Origin: SM23-28-2 sp964512285 | GTDB lineage: Bacteria > Chloroflexota > Dehalococcoidia > SM23-28-2 | Reading direction: 5' to 3' | Length of the DNA stretch: 64,000 nt | Assembly (NCBI GenBank): GCA_964512285.1 | Contig: CAZEJO010000003.1 | Location: 35,899-99,898 of the forward strand | Shown: piece by piece, positions 44,000 to 52,476 of the stretch | Layout: every line of letters starts with the position of its first letter | Numbering within the stretch: position 1 is the stretch's first letter | Program-made: the position numbers and the translations under genes | Notes under the pieces: model-generated | What the model was told of the DNA's origin: nothing | The model's input: the letters and a program-made list of their open reading frames with translations, nothing else | The model's database searches: none

Positions 44000-44290
44000 C
44001 TAGCGAGCTTGGGCCGCGTCGGAGATGATCTTGCCAACGTCCGCTATCGTAACCTGGTCGTAGACCGGGTGGTTCAGGATGGCCTGCCGATCGAGGGTGT
44101 AGGCGTTTCGCCGGCCCACCTTGCGCTTGCGGATAAAGCGACCCTGCTCCAGCTCTCGCACGATCTGGTAGACCGCACGCTCAGTTAGTCCTGTGCTCAG
44201 GGCGATCTCTCGCAGGGTAGCGTGAGAGTTCTGGACGATGTGGAGGATCACCAGGCCGTGGTTGCTGAGGAAGTTCCATCTCTTGGGCAT
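44000..44290 (-). CDS. Winged-helix transcriptional regulator
   Basis: 96-residue DNA-binding protein. MPKRWNFLSNHGLVILHIVQNSHATLREIALSTGLTERAVYQIVRELEQGRFI is an HTH_24/MarR-type winged helix with the wing RKRKVGRRNAYTL. AAGGAAGGG lies upstream. A small stand-alone regulator of unknown target. A perfect 11-bp hairpin lies just upstream of its ribosome binding site. Confidence 0.8.
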   Translation of the reverse strand: MPKRWNFLSNHGLVILHIVQNSHATLREIALSTGLTERAVYQIVRELEQGRFIRKRKVGRRNAYTLDRQAILNHPVYDQVTIADVGKIISDAAQAR

Positions 44291-44309
44291 AGCCTACTCA
44301 CCCTTCCTT

Positions 44310-44335
44310 AGAGACGAAGCGTCCGCTTCGTCTCT
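44310..44335 (-). repeat. Perfect 11-bp hairpin upstream of the winged-helix gene
   Basis: AGAGACGAAGC, four-base loop, GCTTCGTCTCT, 20 bases before the start codon at 44290. It may be an operator for the encoded regulator or an mRNA hairpin that limits translation. Confidence 0.6.
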
Positions 44336-44532
44336 GCTCTTGAGCGCCTCTGGACGGCCGCCGCTGGTATCCCCAGGGCCCCAAATAGTCGGGCCGTAGC
44401 CAGGGAACGGGTAAAGCGCTGCCCGAGGGGGACATCCGCGTTCACTGAATAGGCGGCATGATTAAGAAACATGGGTTTGGTCATGCTTCCGCCGTTCGGC
44501 CAAGATTTCTCACCGTTTTTTTACCATGGGTA

Positions 44533-44561
44533 TTGACAAGTGGTGAAATGGCTGCTATCTT
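44533..44561 (+). promoter_or_regulatory. Promoter in front of the ECF sigma gene
   Basis: TTGACA (44533-44538), 17-base spacer, TATCTT (44556-44561). It would start transcription at the edge of the palindromes at 44571-44598 and leave a 5' leader of nearly 200 bases. Confidence 0.65.
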
Positions 44562-44570
44562 TGTTAGGTC

Positions 44571-44598
44571 AATATAGATTCCCAATTCTATATTGGGA
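44571..44598. repeat. Two overlapping inverted repeats
   Basis: AATATAGA (44571-44578) with TCTATATT (44587-44594), and TCCCAAT (44580-44586) with ATTGGGA (44592-44598). The two hairpins share bases and exclude each other. They lie at the predicted transcription start of the sigma gene. Confidence 0.65.
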
Positions 44599-44765
44599 TG
44601 GTAAAAAAGTCATATTAGTAACCTAATAATCGTCCAGAAGAGCTAAACTCACTGGTCTCATTATGCAGAAAGAGTACGGCTATTGTCTAGTGGCACAGTT
44701 CTATAGAAAGGCTTCTAGGAAGCGTAATCGGGATTTTCGGATGACAAGATAGGGGGAAACGGCAC

Positions 44766-45326
44766 TTGAGAAGTGTCGGCGTACACGAGCCTCTCAGCCG
44801 GCCGGGGGACGTGAGCGTCGGTGAGCGCATCTTTCAGGACTTCGCCGAGCGCTACCGTCAGTACTTCCCGCGAGTGTTCGCCTACGTCTACGGGCGAATA
44901 CGGGACGTCCAAGCAGCCGAGGACATAGCATCAGAGGTCTTCGAGAGGGCTTACGTTAAGGCCGAGACCCTTCGGCATGAAGAAGCCTTCGGCACCTGGC
45001 TGTTCACCATCGCCAGAAATCTCCTGATCTCCTACTGCCGCAAGCGCAACCGCTTTGGCGGCCCAGTCGACAGTGATCTGGTAGACTCCTTGCCGGGGGA
45101 AGACGCCCCTGAGGATAGTTATCTAGAGCGCGAGGAAGTGGCCAAGATAATGGGCCATGTCCGGCACTTCCCACGGAGGGAGCAGGACATTATCTCTCTG
45201 AAGTTCGACGCCGAGCTGACAAACGTGCAGATCGCCGGGATAATGAACCTGAGCGAAAGCAATGTGCGGGTCATCCTCTGCCGCACACTGCAAAAGCTAA
45301 GGAAGATTCTTCAGGAAGAGGGCTAG
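44766..45326 (+). CDS. ECF-type RNA polymerase sigma factor
   Basis: Sigma-70 region 2 (YFPRVFAYVYGRIRDVQAAEDIASEVFERAY, with HEEAFGTWLFTIARNLLISYCRKR) and region 4 (FPRREQDIISLKFDAELTNVQIAGIMNLSESNVRVILCRTLQKLRK). About 186 residues from TTG 44766 after AGGGGGAAAC; GTG 44811 with GGGGGAC is an alternative. No anti-sigma gene follows, so regulation may be by transcription through the long leader with palindromes. Confidence 0.9.
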   Translation: MRSVGVHEPLSRPGDVSVGERIFQDFAERYRQYFPRVFAYVYGRIRDVQAAEDIASEVFERAYVKAETLRHEEAFGTWLFTIARNLLISYCRKRNRFGGPVDSDLVDSLPGEDAPEDSYLEREEVAKIMGHVRHFPRREQDIISLKFDAELTNVQIAGIMNLSESNVRVILCRTLQKLRKILQEEG

Positions 45327-45415
45327 CTCTCCGCTTCGGGGTAGACCGAAGGTCCCTCGATCTCCGTCCTCGGCTCGAATCACCCATCAGGCATGCGCCG
45401 TCATGACGTTGTGCG

Positions 45416-46204
45416 TTAGGCTGCCGTAAGTTGGCGGACGCGCTCCACCAGCATCGGCAGGGAGGTGCCCGCCGGCGCCCGCAGGATGATATCGCACAGG
45501 GGGGTCAGGGCCGTCTCGTTGGGGTTGATCTCGATGAGCTTGCCGCCAGCCGTTTTCACGTCCTGAGGGAAGCCGGCCGCCGGATACACTGTCCCTGAGG
45601 TGCCTACAAGGAGCATACAGGTGCACATGCGGGACTGGCGGACGCACTCCTCCAGGGCGTCGCGGGGTATGGGCTCGCCGAACATTACCGTGTCGCTCTT
45701 CACCATGCCGCCGCACTCGGGGCACTTGGGTGGCAGTTCTTCGATGGTGAACTCGGCGACTGGCCAGCGGGTGTTGCAGCCGATGCAGCGCAGCTTCACG
45801 CGGCTGCCGTGGATCTCGGTGATGGCCGTACTGCCGGCCTCCTGGTGGAGGTTGTCGATGTTCTGGGTGATGATGTGCTGAAGCTGGCCCAGTTGCTCCA
45901 GCTCAGCCAGGGCGTAGTGGCCGGGGTTGGGCTTGGCCTGATCCAGGGCGTTGAGGAGCTCCTGCAAGGGGCCGGTGCCGCTAATCCTCTCCTCCCACCA
46001 CTTCTTGGGGTCGCTTATGAAGCTCTGGTAGCCTAGCGTGTCGGGCTCGCCGTACTTGGTCCAGAGGCCGCCTGGTCCTCGAAAAGGAGGGATGCCACTC
46101 TCCACCGAGTGGCCTGCTCCTACCAGGGCCACCACATGGTTGGCGGCCACCACCAGGCGGGCCGTCTCCTCTACGGCTTGCTCCAGTAGCTCTTCGCTGG
46201 TCAT
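45416..46204 (-). CDS. Sir2 family NAD-dependent protein deacylase
   Basis: 262-residue class III deacetylase with a Zn module CIGC (about 136) and CPEC, the catalytic TEIHGS and TQNIDNLHQ. The NAD loop reads GAGHSVESGIPPFRG where GAGIS/GAGAS is usual. AGGAGAAAGAG before the ATG. Its first 20 codons also exist as a broken copy at 47046-47106, created by the tandem duplication upstream. Probably deacylates proteins; a defensive NAD-depleting role is possible but not indicated by fusion domains. Confidence 0.92.
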   Translation of the reverse strand: MTSEELLEQAVEETARLVVAANHVVALVGAGHSVESGIPPFRGPGGLWTKYGEPDTLGYQSFISDPKKWWEERISGTGPLQELLNALDQAKPNPGHYALAELEQLGQLQHIITQNIDNLHQEAGSTAITEIHGSRVKLRCIGCNTRWPVAEFTIEELPPKCPECGGMVKSDTVMFGEPIPRDALEECVRQSRMCTCMLLVGTSGTVYPAAGFPQDVKTAGGKLIEINPNETALTPLCDIILRAPAGTSLPMLVERVRQLTAA

Positions 46205-46317
46205 CTCTTTCTCCTGCTCTTAAGGTAAAGTCGGTCTTGTTGTCAAACTGCTCGCCGCTCAAGCCGAACTGGCTGCTGGCCCCGGAGCCAAACCGCACCT
46301 GGGCGAAGGTGCTCGCC

Positions 46318-46977
46318 TTACGAAGCGGGCTTGCTCCAGATCAAGTGGCTCTCCCCGTCATACGCTCCGACTACTATCTTTTCGGCTCTCTGGGCACACA
46401 CTTCCAGGAACTCACGACCAATCGTTCCTGCCTCCAAAGACACATCGCCGGGGTTAGGGGAAGAGGTCGCGACCCCATAGAACAGCCACGACCTAGCCCC
46501 CCTGATCGTTTCTAGTATCCTTTTCTCGTTCTCGGCGTCCCTGTGGGAGACGAAATGATAGACCTCGTCGCCAAATATCAGGGTTTGCAGGTCTGATGAT
46601 TGAAGCCATGGATCCCGTGGTAAAGCGGATGAATTCTCGAAGATGCAAATCCCTTCTGGTGTCCCTCGAAGAAACTCTTGGAGGAGCAACGCCAACCAGG
46701 GATCGGTGTCTGGCACCGGCTCCCACCTAGTTGTCGAGCCGTCAGGTTCCGTGTGGTATACGAAAGTTGCAGGGTCCCTTCTGAGCTTTCCACCCCACTT
46801 GAATTGGGTCGCCGCTTCCTTACCAACATCTGACGGAAGAAAGGTCGTTACTGTGCCACTTTCCAGGTCAGGTCTTTGCAGGAGATACCTCGCCAAGGTT
46901 TTCCCGTTTGCCAGGCGCTCCTGAATATAACTGATTGCCTCAGGGCCAAGATGCAACTCTGCGCAGATCTCATTCAT
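46318..46977 (-). CDS. Unknown protein, paralogue A next to sirtuin
   Basis: 219 residues, no family recognised, no signal peptide or membrane helix. The N-terminal 95 residues (for example GKTLARYLL, TVTTFLPSDV, KWGGKL) and the C-terminal AQRAEKIVVGAYDGES are nearly the same as in paralogue B, while the middle (about 105-190) is much more different. ATG overlaps the stop of an upstream short frame (ATGA). It ends 114 bases before sir2, on the same strand, so co-transcription is likely. Function unknown. Confidence 0.75.
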   Translation of the reverse strand: MNEICAELHLGPEAISYIQERLANGKTLARYLLQRPDLESGTVTTFLPSDVGKEAATQFKWGGKLRRDPATFVYHTEPDGSTTRWEPVPDTDPWLALLLQEFLRGTPEGICIFENSSALPRDPWLQSSDLQTLIFGDEVYHFVSHRDAENEKRILETIRGARSWLFYGVATSSPNPGDVSLEAGTIGREFLEVCAQRAEKIVVGAYDGESHLIWSKPAS

Positions 46978-47046
46978 GGCTTAGGTTCCACCCTGCGGTC
47001 TGCAAACAGTCGCCAGCCAGTTGGCGCTGGGATGTCGATAGAATAG
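46974..47046 (-). pseudogene. Remnant reading frame coupled to paralogue A
   Basis: Encodes YSIDIPAPTGWRLFADRRVE followed by PKP and stop TGA, which overlaps the ATG of paralogue A. The same peptide with small changes precedes paralogue B at 47886-47955. Conservation of the protein sequence in both copies suggests the 3' end of a formerly longer, translationally coupled gene. Confidence 0.45.
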
Positions 47047-47106
47047 CGGCCACCACTAGGCGGGCCGTCTCCTCTACGGCTTGCTCCAGTAGCTCTTCGC
47101 TGGTCA
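47046..47106 (-). pseudogene. Truncated 5' fragment of the sirtuin gene
   Basis: ATGACCAGCGAAGAGCTACT and the next 40 bases repeat the first 20 codons of the sir2 gene at 46204 (MTSEELLEQAVEETARLVVA) with one base change, preceded by the same ribosome binding site. The reading then runs into the next duplication unit, so no sirtuin is made. Confidence 0.85.
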
Positions 47107-47220
47107 TCTCTTTCTCCTGCTCTTAAGGTAAAGTCGGTCTTGTTGTCAAACTGCTCGCCGCTCAAGCCGAACTGGCTGCTGGCCCCGGAGCCAAACCGCA
47201 CCTGGGCGAAGGTACTCGCG

Positions 47221-47889
47221 TTATGAAGCAGGTTTGCTCCAGATCAGATAACTCTCGCCATCATATGCACCAACAACGATCTTCTCGGCTCTCTGGGCAA
47301 ACATTTCCAGAACCTCATCATCAACCGTATCTGCCTCAAGAGCCAGATCGGAGGCCTTGGAGACGGATGTCATGGCGCCAATAAACAGCCATGCATTTGC
47401 TCCCTTGATTGTGGTTAGTATTCTCTCCTCGTTCTCCGCATCTCTATTAGAGAGGAGATGATAGACCTCGTTCTCGAATATCGCAGTCTGGAGGATGTCC
47501 CATCTGGGCAACGAAAGCCACGGGTCGCCTGGTGAAGCCAGCTCGTTTTCGAATACGCAGACCCTTTCTGCTCTCCCTCGGAGAAACCGCTGCAGAATTG
47601 ACACCAGCCACGGATCTGTATTGGGCTTAGGCTCCCACCTAGTTGTCGACCCGTCAGGTTCCGTGCGGTATACGAAAGTTGCAGGGTCCCTCTTGAGCTT
47701 TCCACCCCACTTGAATTGGGTCGCTGCTTCCTCGCTAACATCTGATGGAAGAAACGTCGTTACTGTGCCACTTTCCAGATCAGGCCTTTCCAGGAGATAC
47801 CTCGCCAAGGTTTTCCCGTTTGCCAGGCAGTCTCGGATATAATTGACTGCCTCAGGCCCGAGATGCAGCTCTGCGCAGACGTCGTTCAT
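47221..47889 (-). CDS. Unknown protein, paralogue B
   Basis: 222 residues, paralogue of 46318-46977. Shared N-terminal blocks CAELHLGPEA, GKTLARYLL, RPDLESGTVTTFLPSDV and C-terminal AQRAEKIVVGAYDGES; the central part differs, with a three-residue insertion near 128. ATG overlaps the preceding short frame as in paralogue A. No family could be named. Between it and paralogue A lies the broken sir2 fragment. Confidence 0.75.
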   Translation of the reverse strand: MNDVCAELHLGPEAVNYIRDCLANGKTLARYLLERPDLESGTVTTFLPSDVSEEAATQFKWGGKLKRDPATFVYRTEPDGSTTRWEPKPNTDPWLVSILQRFLRGRAERVCVFENELASPGDPWLSLPRWDILQTAIFENEVYHLLSNRDAENEERILTTIKGANAWLFIGAMTSVSKASDLALEADTVDDEVLEMFAQRAEKIVVGAYDGESYLIWSKPAS

Positions 47890-47984
47890 GGCTTAGGCTC
47901 TACGCCGCCGTCTAGAAACAGTCGCCAGCCAGTTGGCGCTGGGATGTCGATAGAATAGCCGCCACATCAGCGTTTGCCTGTCTC

Positions 47985-48413
47985 TCACTTTGGGGCTTTG
48001 CCCGGGCCGGCGGCCTGGCTGGAGAGCACCTGCACGACGATGGTCCTGTCGCGTGGGCCATCGAATTCGCATAGGAAGACGCCCTGCCAGCGGCCGAGGG
48101 CCAGGCGCCCGTTATCGATGGGCACCGTCAGGGAGAGGCCCGTCAGGCAAGACTTGATGTGGGCGGGGGCATTGCCTTCGAGGTGGTGGTAGCTGCCCTT
48201 GCTGGGGACCAGGGTGTCAAGGCGGCTCAGGATGTCTCGTCCCACGGAGGGGTCGGCGTTCTCGTTGATGATGATGCCGGCAGTGGTGTGCGGCAGGTAC
48301 AGATAGCAGACGCCTTCCTCGACGCCGCTGCGGTGGACGACGTCGTTGACCCTCTGGGTGATCTCCTCCAGTACTTCCTTACCCCTGGTAAAAACGTTGA
48401 TGTGCGATCGCAC
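47985..48413 (-). CDS. yjbQ: YjbQ family protein (secondary thiamine-phosphate synthase)
   Basis: 142-residue UPF0047 protein with the conserved YLPHTTAGIIINENADPSVG and HHLEGNAPAHIKSCLTG blocks (two His and a Gly-Asn loop). YjbQ from E. coli has weak thiamine-phosphate synthase activity. It stands next to the thiamine genes but on the other strand, divergent from thiD. Confidence 0.88.
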   Translation of the reverse strand: MRSHINVFTRGKEVLEEITQRVNDVVHRSGVEEGVCYLYLPHTTAGIIINENADPSVGRDILSRLDTLVPSKGSYHHLEGNAPAHIKSCLTGLSLTVPIDNGRLALGRWQGVFLCEFDGPRDRTIVVQVLSSQAAGPGKAPK

Positions 48414-48530
48414 GATTCACGCTCCTTCCCCTTTTCCGCCCTCTCATTATAGCGTGAACTTCCCTTGTTGGCGCTAGCGTCGTTTTCTTGACGGCCGTGG
48501 AGCCGTCTGCTACGTTGCCGGCGAGAAGCC

Positions 48531-49328
48531 ATGAAAAGAACGGTCATGACCATCGCCGGCTCCGATTCCAGCGGCGGCGCCGGCATCCAAGCCGATCTCA
48601 AGACCTTTGCTGCCCTGGGCGTCTACGGAACCTGCGCCATAACCGCCGTCACCGCTCAGGATAGCATGGGGGTGCAGGCGATCCACGAGCTTCCGCCGGA
48701 GCTGGTGGCCGCCCAGATCGATGCCGTCGTGCGGGACATGGGCGTCGACGCCGTGAAGACGGGGATGCTGGCCAATGCGGGGATCGTTCGCGTGGTGGCG
48801 GAGAGGGTGCGGCAGCATCGCCTGCCGAACCTGGTGGTCGACCCGGTGCTGGCCGCCAAGAGCGGCGACCTCTTGCTGAGGGAGGACGCTCTGAGCGTTC
48901 TCCGGGAGGAGCTGCTCCTCCTGTGCACTGTGGTCACGCCCAACATCCCCGAGGCGGAGGCGCTGGTGGGCCGCCGCCTGGAGACGGACGATGATCTACA
49001 GCGGGCGGCGCAGGAGATAGCGGCGCTGGGGGCCAGGAACGTGGTGATCACCGGTGGGCATGCCTCGGGGCCGGAGGCGGTGGACCTGCTGTACGACGGC
49101 AGGGCACTTCGTCGCTTCTCGGCGCCGCGCCTGGCCACCCGCCACGGGCGAGGCGTGGGATGCACCTTCGCCTCGGCCATCGCGGTCTGGCTGGCGCAGG
49201 GGGCCGGCATCGAGGAGGCGGTGGCCCATGCCAAGGAGTATGTGACGGCGGCCTTGGAGCATGCGTTGACGTTGGGCAAGGGGCCGGGGCCTGTGCATCA
49301 CTTCTACGAGTGGTGGAAGGATGGGTAG
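48531..49328 (+). CDS. thiD: Hydroxymethylpyrimidine (phosphate) kinase
   Basis: 265-residue ribokinase-fold enzyme that phosphorylates HMP and HMP-P. N terminus VMTIAGSDSSGGAGIQADLKTF, KTGMLAN, VVDPVLAAKSGD, NIPEAEAL and the anion hole region HGRGVGCTFASAIAVWLA (GTGC is usual; GVGC here). ATG start. Upstream of the TPP riboswitch, thus probably expressed separately from thiC. Confidence 0.93.
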   Translation: MKRTVMTIAGSDSSGGAGIQADLKTFAALGVYGTCAITAVTAQDSMGVQAIHELPPELVAAQIDAVVRDMGVDAVKTGMLANAGIVRVVAERVRQHRLPNLVVDPVLAAKSGDLLLREDALSVLREELLLLCTVVTPNIPEAEALVGRRLETDDDLQRAAQEIAALGARNVVITGGHASGPEAVDLLYDGRALRRFSAPRLATRHGRGVGCTFASAIAVWLAQGAGIEEAVAHAKEYVTAALEHALTLGKGPGPVHHFYEWWKDG

Positions 49329-49400
49329 TGGGTCAATTTGAAAATTCGAGGGTGAGAGACCCCCTCCCCCCATCGAAATACGGTAGGTGCATAAAAAACC

Positions 49401-49428
49401 TTGACATTATAAACCATTAGTCTATAAT
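49401..49428 (+). promoter_or_regulatory. Strong promoter for the NYN gene
   Basis: TTGACA (49401-49406), 16-base spacer, TATAAT (49423-49428): both hexamers are perfect consensus. Confidence 0.85.
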
Positions 49429-49443
49429 GGTGTTGATAACTGC

Positions 49444-49495
49444 CCCTGCTGTTTCGGTGGCAGGGAGGAAAGGCCACCAGTGATGGTGGTCTTTT
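49444..49495 (+). ncRNA. Two-hairpin leader with terminator-like end
   Basis: First hairpin CCCTGC...GCAGGG (49444-49465). Second GGCCACC-AGTGAT-GGTGGTC followed by TTTT (49472-49495), a rho-independent terminator shape. The NYN start codon follows within 20 bases, so the leader may attenuate expression, or form an RNA that the encoded nuclease recognises. Confidence 0.55.
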
Positions 49496-49514
49496 CATGC
49501 TCAGGACTAGGGCC

Positions 49515-50162
49515 GTGCGCACGAATGTCTACATCGATGGGTTCAACCTGTATAACGGCGCTGTCAAGGGAACTGAGTTCAAATGGCTCGATCTTGGTGC
49601 ATTATGTGCGACCCTGCTCCCAGGCCAAACGATTCACAGAATCAGATACTTCACTGCTCTCGTCCTAGATTTCCCGCATGAACCGCAAGCCTCCAGCCGG
49701 CAAGACGTCTACATTCGGGCCTTAAGCACAATCCCGAATCTTACTGTCCATAAGGAAGGATGGTTCGCTAAACGTGCAGTGCTGCAGCCCAAGTATCCCC
49801 TGGTCTATGTAGACCTCAAGCACCCCCCGCAGATGGTTAAGGTTCTGAGGATAGAGGAGAAAAGAACCGACGTTGACTTGGCCACGTACCTCTTGGTCGA
49901 CTGCTTTTTCAACGATTTTGACGAGGCAGCGGTGATCACCAATGATTCTGATTTGGCCTTGCCAATCAAGACCGTGCGTAGATTCGGCAAACGAATCGGG
50001 GTCATCAACCCTCACCGGCCCCGCAAGATAAGTGGGGAGTTAGAAAAGGTGGCAAGCTATCGGGTTCGAACCATCAATAAAACCGTTCTCAAGAATTGCC
50101 AATTTCCGCCGGCCCTAACCGACGCTGAAGGCAAGACTATTACAAAACCTGCTTCTTGGTAG
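49515..50162 (+). CDS. NYN domain (PIN-like) putative RNase
   Basis: 215 residues from GTG 49515 (AGGACTAGGG upstream); ATG 49497 lies directly behind the leader terminator and has no Shine-Dalgarno. The catalytic acid pattern of LabA/NYN proteins is visible: TNVYIDGFNLYNGAV at the N terminus, KRTDVDLATYLLVDCF, and AAVITNDSDLALPIKTVRRFGKRIGVINP. AT-richer than neighbours. It interrupts thiD and thiC and is probably an acquired cassette. Confidence 0.87.
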   Translation: MRTNVYIDGFNLYNGAVKGTEFKWLDLGALCATLLPGQTIHRIRYFTALVLDFPHEPQASSRQDVYIRALSTIPNLTVHKEGWFAKRAVLQPKYPLVYVDLKHPPQMVKVLRIEEKRTDVDLATYLLVDCFFNDFDEAAVITNDSDLALPIKTVRRFGKRIGVINPHRPRKISGELEKVASYRVRTINKTVLKNCQFPPALTDAEGKTITKPASW

Positions 50163-50222
50163 AGGTTCGTTGACTTTGGCTCGCTTGCATGCTAGTCTGA
50201 AAGCACCAACTGAATAGAGCCG

Positions 50223-50318
50223 TGCGGGAGCTCGGGTAAACCGGGCTGAGAGGCCCCGAAATGTCGGGGGCGACCGTCGGAACCTGATCTGGGTAATGCC
50301 AGCGTAGGGAATCGGAAG
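50223..50318 (+). ncRNA. TPP riboswitch (thi-box)
   Basis: GCGGGAGCTCGGG ... CCGGGCTGAGAGGCCCC ... GACCGTCGGAACCTGATCTGGGTAATGCCAGCGTAGGGA: the CTGAGA and ACCTGATCTGGATAATGCCAGCG elements identify the family. It is followed by a terminator and thiC. Confidence 0.97.
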
Positions 50319-50334
50319 AGACGTCCCAAACAAT

Positions 50335-50367
50335 GCGCTGCTGGTACACCCAGCGGCGCGAATTTTT
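50335..50367 (+). terminator. Attenuator terminator of the TPP riboswitch
   Basis: GCGCTGCTGG, loop TACAC, CCAGCGGCGC, then GAATTTTT. It lies between aptamer and thiC Shine-Dalgarno. Confidence 0.75.
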
Positions 50368-50402
50368 ATGAGGGGGAGAGCGTCTCTAGAAAGGAGCCAG
50401 TC

Positions 50403-51764
<1,362 letters not shown>

Positions 51765-51827
51765 GGGTTCGGCGGCGCTAGTGCGGAGGACGAGAAGCTG
51801 AACGAGATTCGTGGACGGCGGGGCGAG

Positions 51828-52457
51828 GTGATGACGCGCGCTGAGTTCAGGAAGCGACTAGGCCAGTTACGGGAAGTCATTACTTTTGGGTTGTACTGTT
51901 ACACCGCATGGGAGAATCTCCGCTTTTACAAAGAGGGTGAGGTTTCCTGGTCTCTCGAAGAGCAGAACGAAGTCTTCGATCGGTTCCGGGGGTTCCTTAC
52001 ACCGGTCGGGTTCGCCCTTCTTAACATGGCGCTTATGCAGTTCGCTAAGGTCTTCGACACAGACCCCAGAACTGCTAGCCTTTCAAATCTTCTAAGAGCC
52101 GCACGGCAAGACGCGAGCCTCGTATCAGGTCATACCTCAGCGGAGGTGAATATAGTCTTCAGCCAGTTTAGGCAGAGCAAGAGAATACTGACGGGCCTGA
52201 AGCGGATGAGGGATCAGCAGTTGGCGCATGTGGATGTAAACCTCGCGCCAGTTGATCCTCTACCAAAGGCAGAGCTCGACGCTCTCGTTGAGCGTGTCAT
52301 GTCAGCGTTCAACTGGCTCTCGATAGCACATGGCGGCCACTGGGGCAGTTGGGAACTCTCGACACAGGAGGTTGAGTGGCAGACCTCTCGAATAGTGGGG
52401 ATTCTCGTAGAAGAGCTACATAGAAAGCGCTTGAAAGCGGAGCAGATTCAGTCGTGA
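51828..52457 (+). CDS. HEPN/AbiU2-like protein inside the thiamine operon
   Basis: 209-residue all-helical protein. RMRDQQLAHVDVNLAPVDPLP contains an R-D-x3-A-H motif as in HEPN RNases of the AbiU2 type (R-x4-6-H). The remaining helices (FLTPVGFALLNMALMQFAKVFD) fit this family. GTG or the next ATG (51831) start. It lies between thiC and thiG, with AT-richer, less biased codons, and looks like an insertion of an abortive-infection or toxin-like gene. Assignment rests on the motif only. Confidence 0.6.
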   Translation: MMTRAEFRKRLGQLREVITFGLYCYTAWENLRFYKEGEVSWSLEEQNEVFDRFRGFLTPVGFALLNMALMQFAKVFDTDPRTASLSNLLRAARQDASLVSGHTSAEVNIVFSQFRQSKRILTGLKRMRDQQLAHVDVNLAPVDPLPKAELDALVERVMSAFNWLSIAHGGHWGSWELSTQEVEWQTSRIVGILVEELHRKRLKAEQIQS

Positions 52458-52476
52458 AGTGAGGGAGGATTTCGTC

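Larger units (their letters stand above)
44336..44765. other. AT-rich intergenic control region before the sigma gene
   Basis: 430 bases without a supported gene. Composition changes to AT-rich after about 44500. It holds the promoter and nested inverted repeats listed separately; several A/T runs near 44600 and 44700 are typical of binding or bending sites. Confidence 0.5.
46144..47955. repeat. Tandem duplication, unit about 903 bp
   Basis: Two head-to-tail units, about 46144-47046 and 47047-47955. Each contains, on the minus strand, a short remnant encoding IDIPAPTGWRLF, a gene for a 219-222 residue unknown protein, and a 110-base spacer. The spacers (46207-46317 and 47110-47220) differ at very few positions, while the genes are clearly diverged. 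The join carries the first codons of sir2 fused to the start of the next unit at a TGGC-GC microhomology near 47046. Confidence 0.85.
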
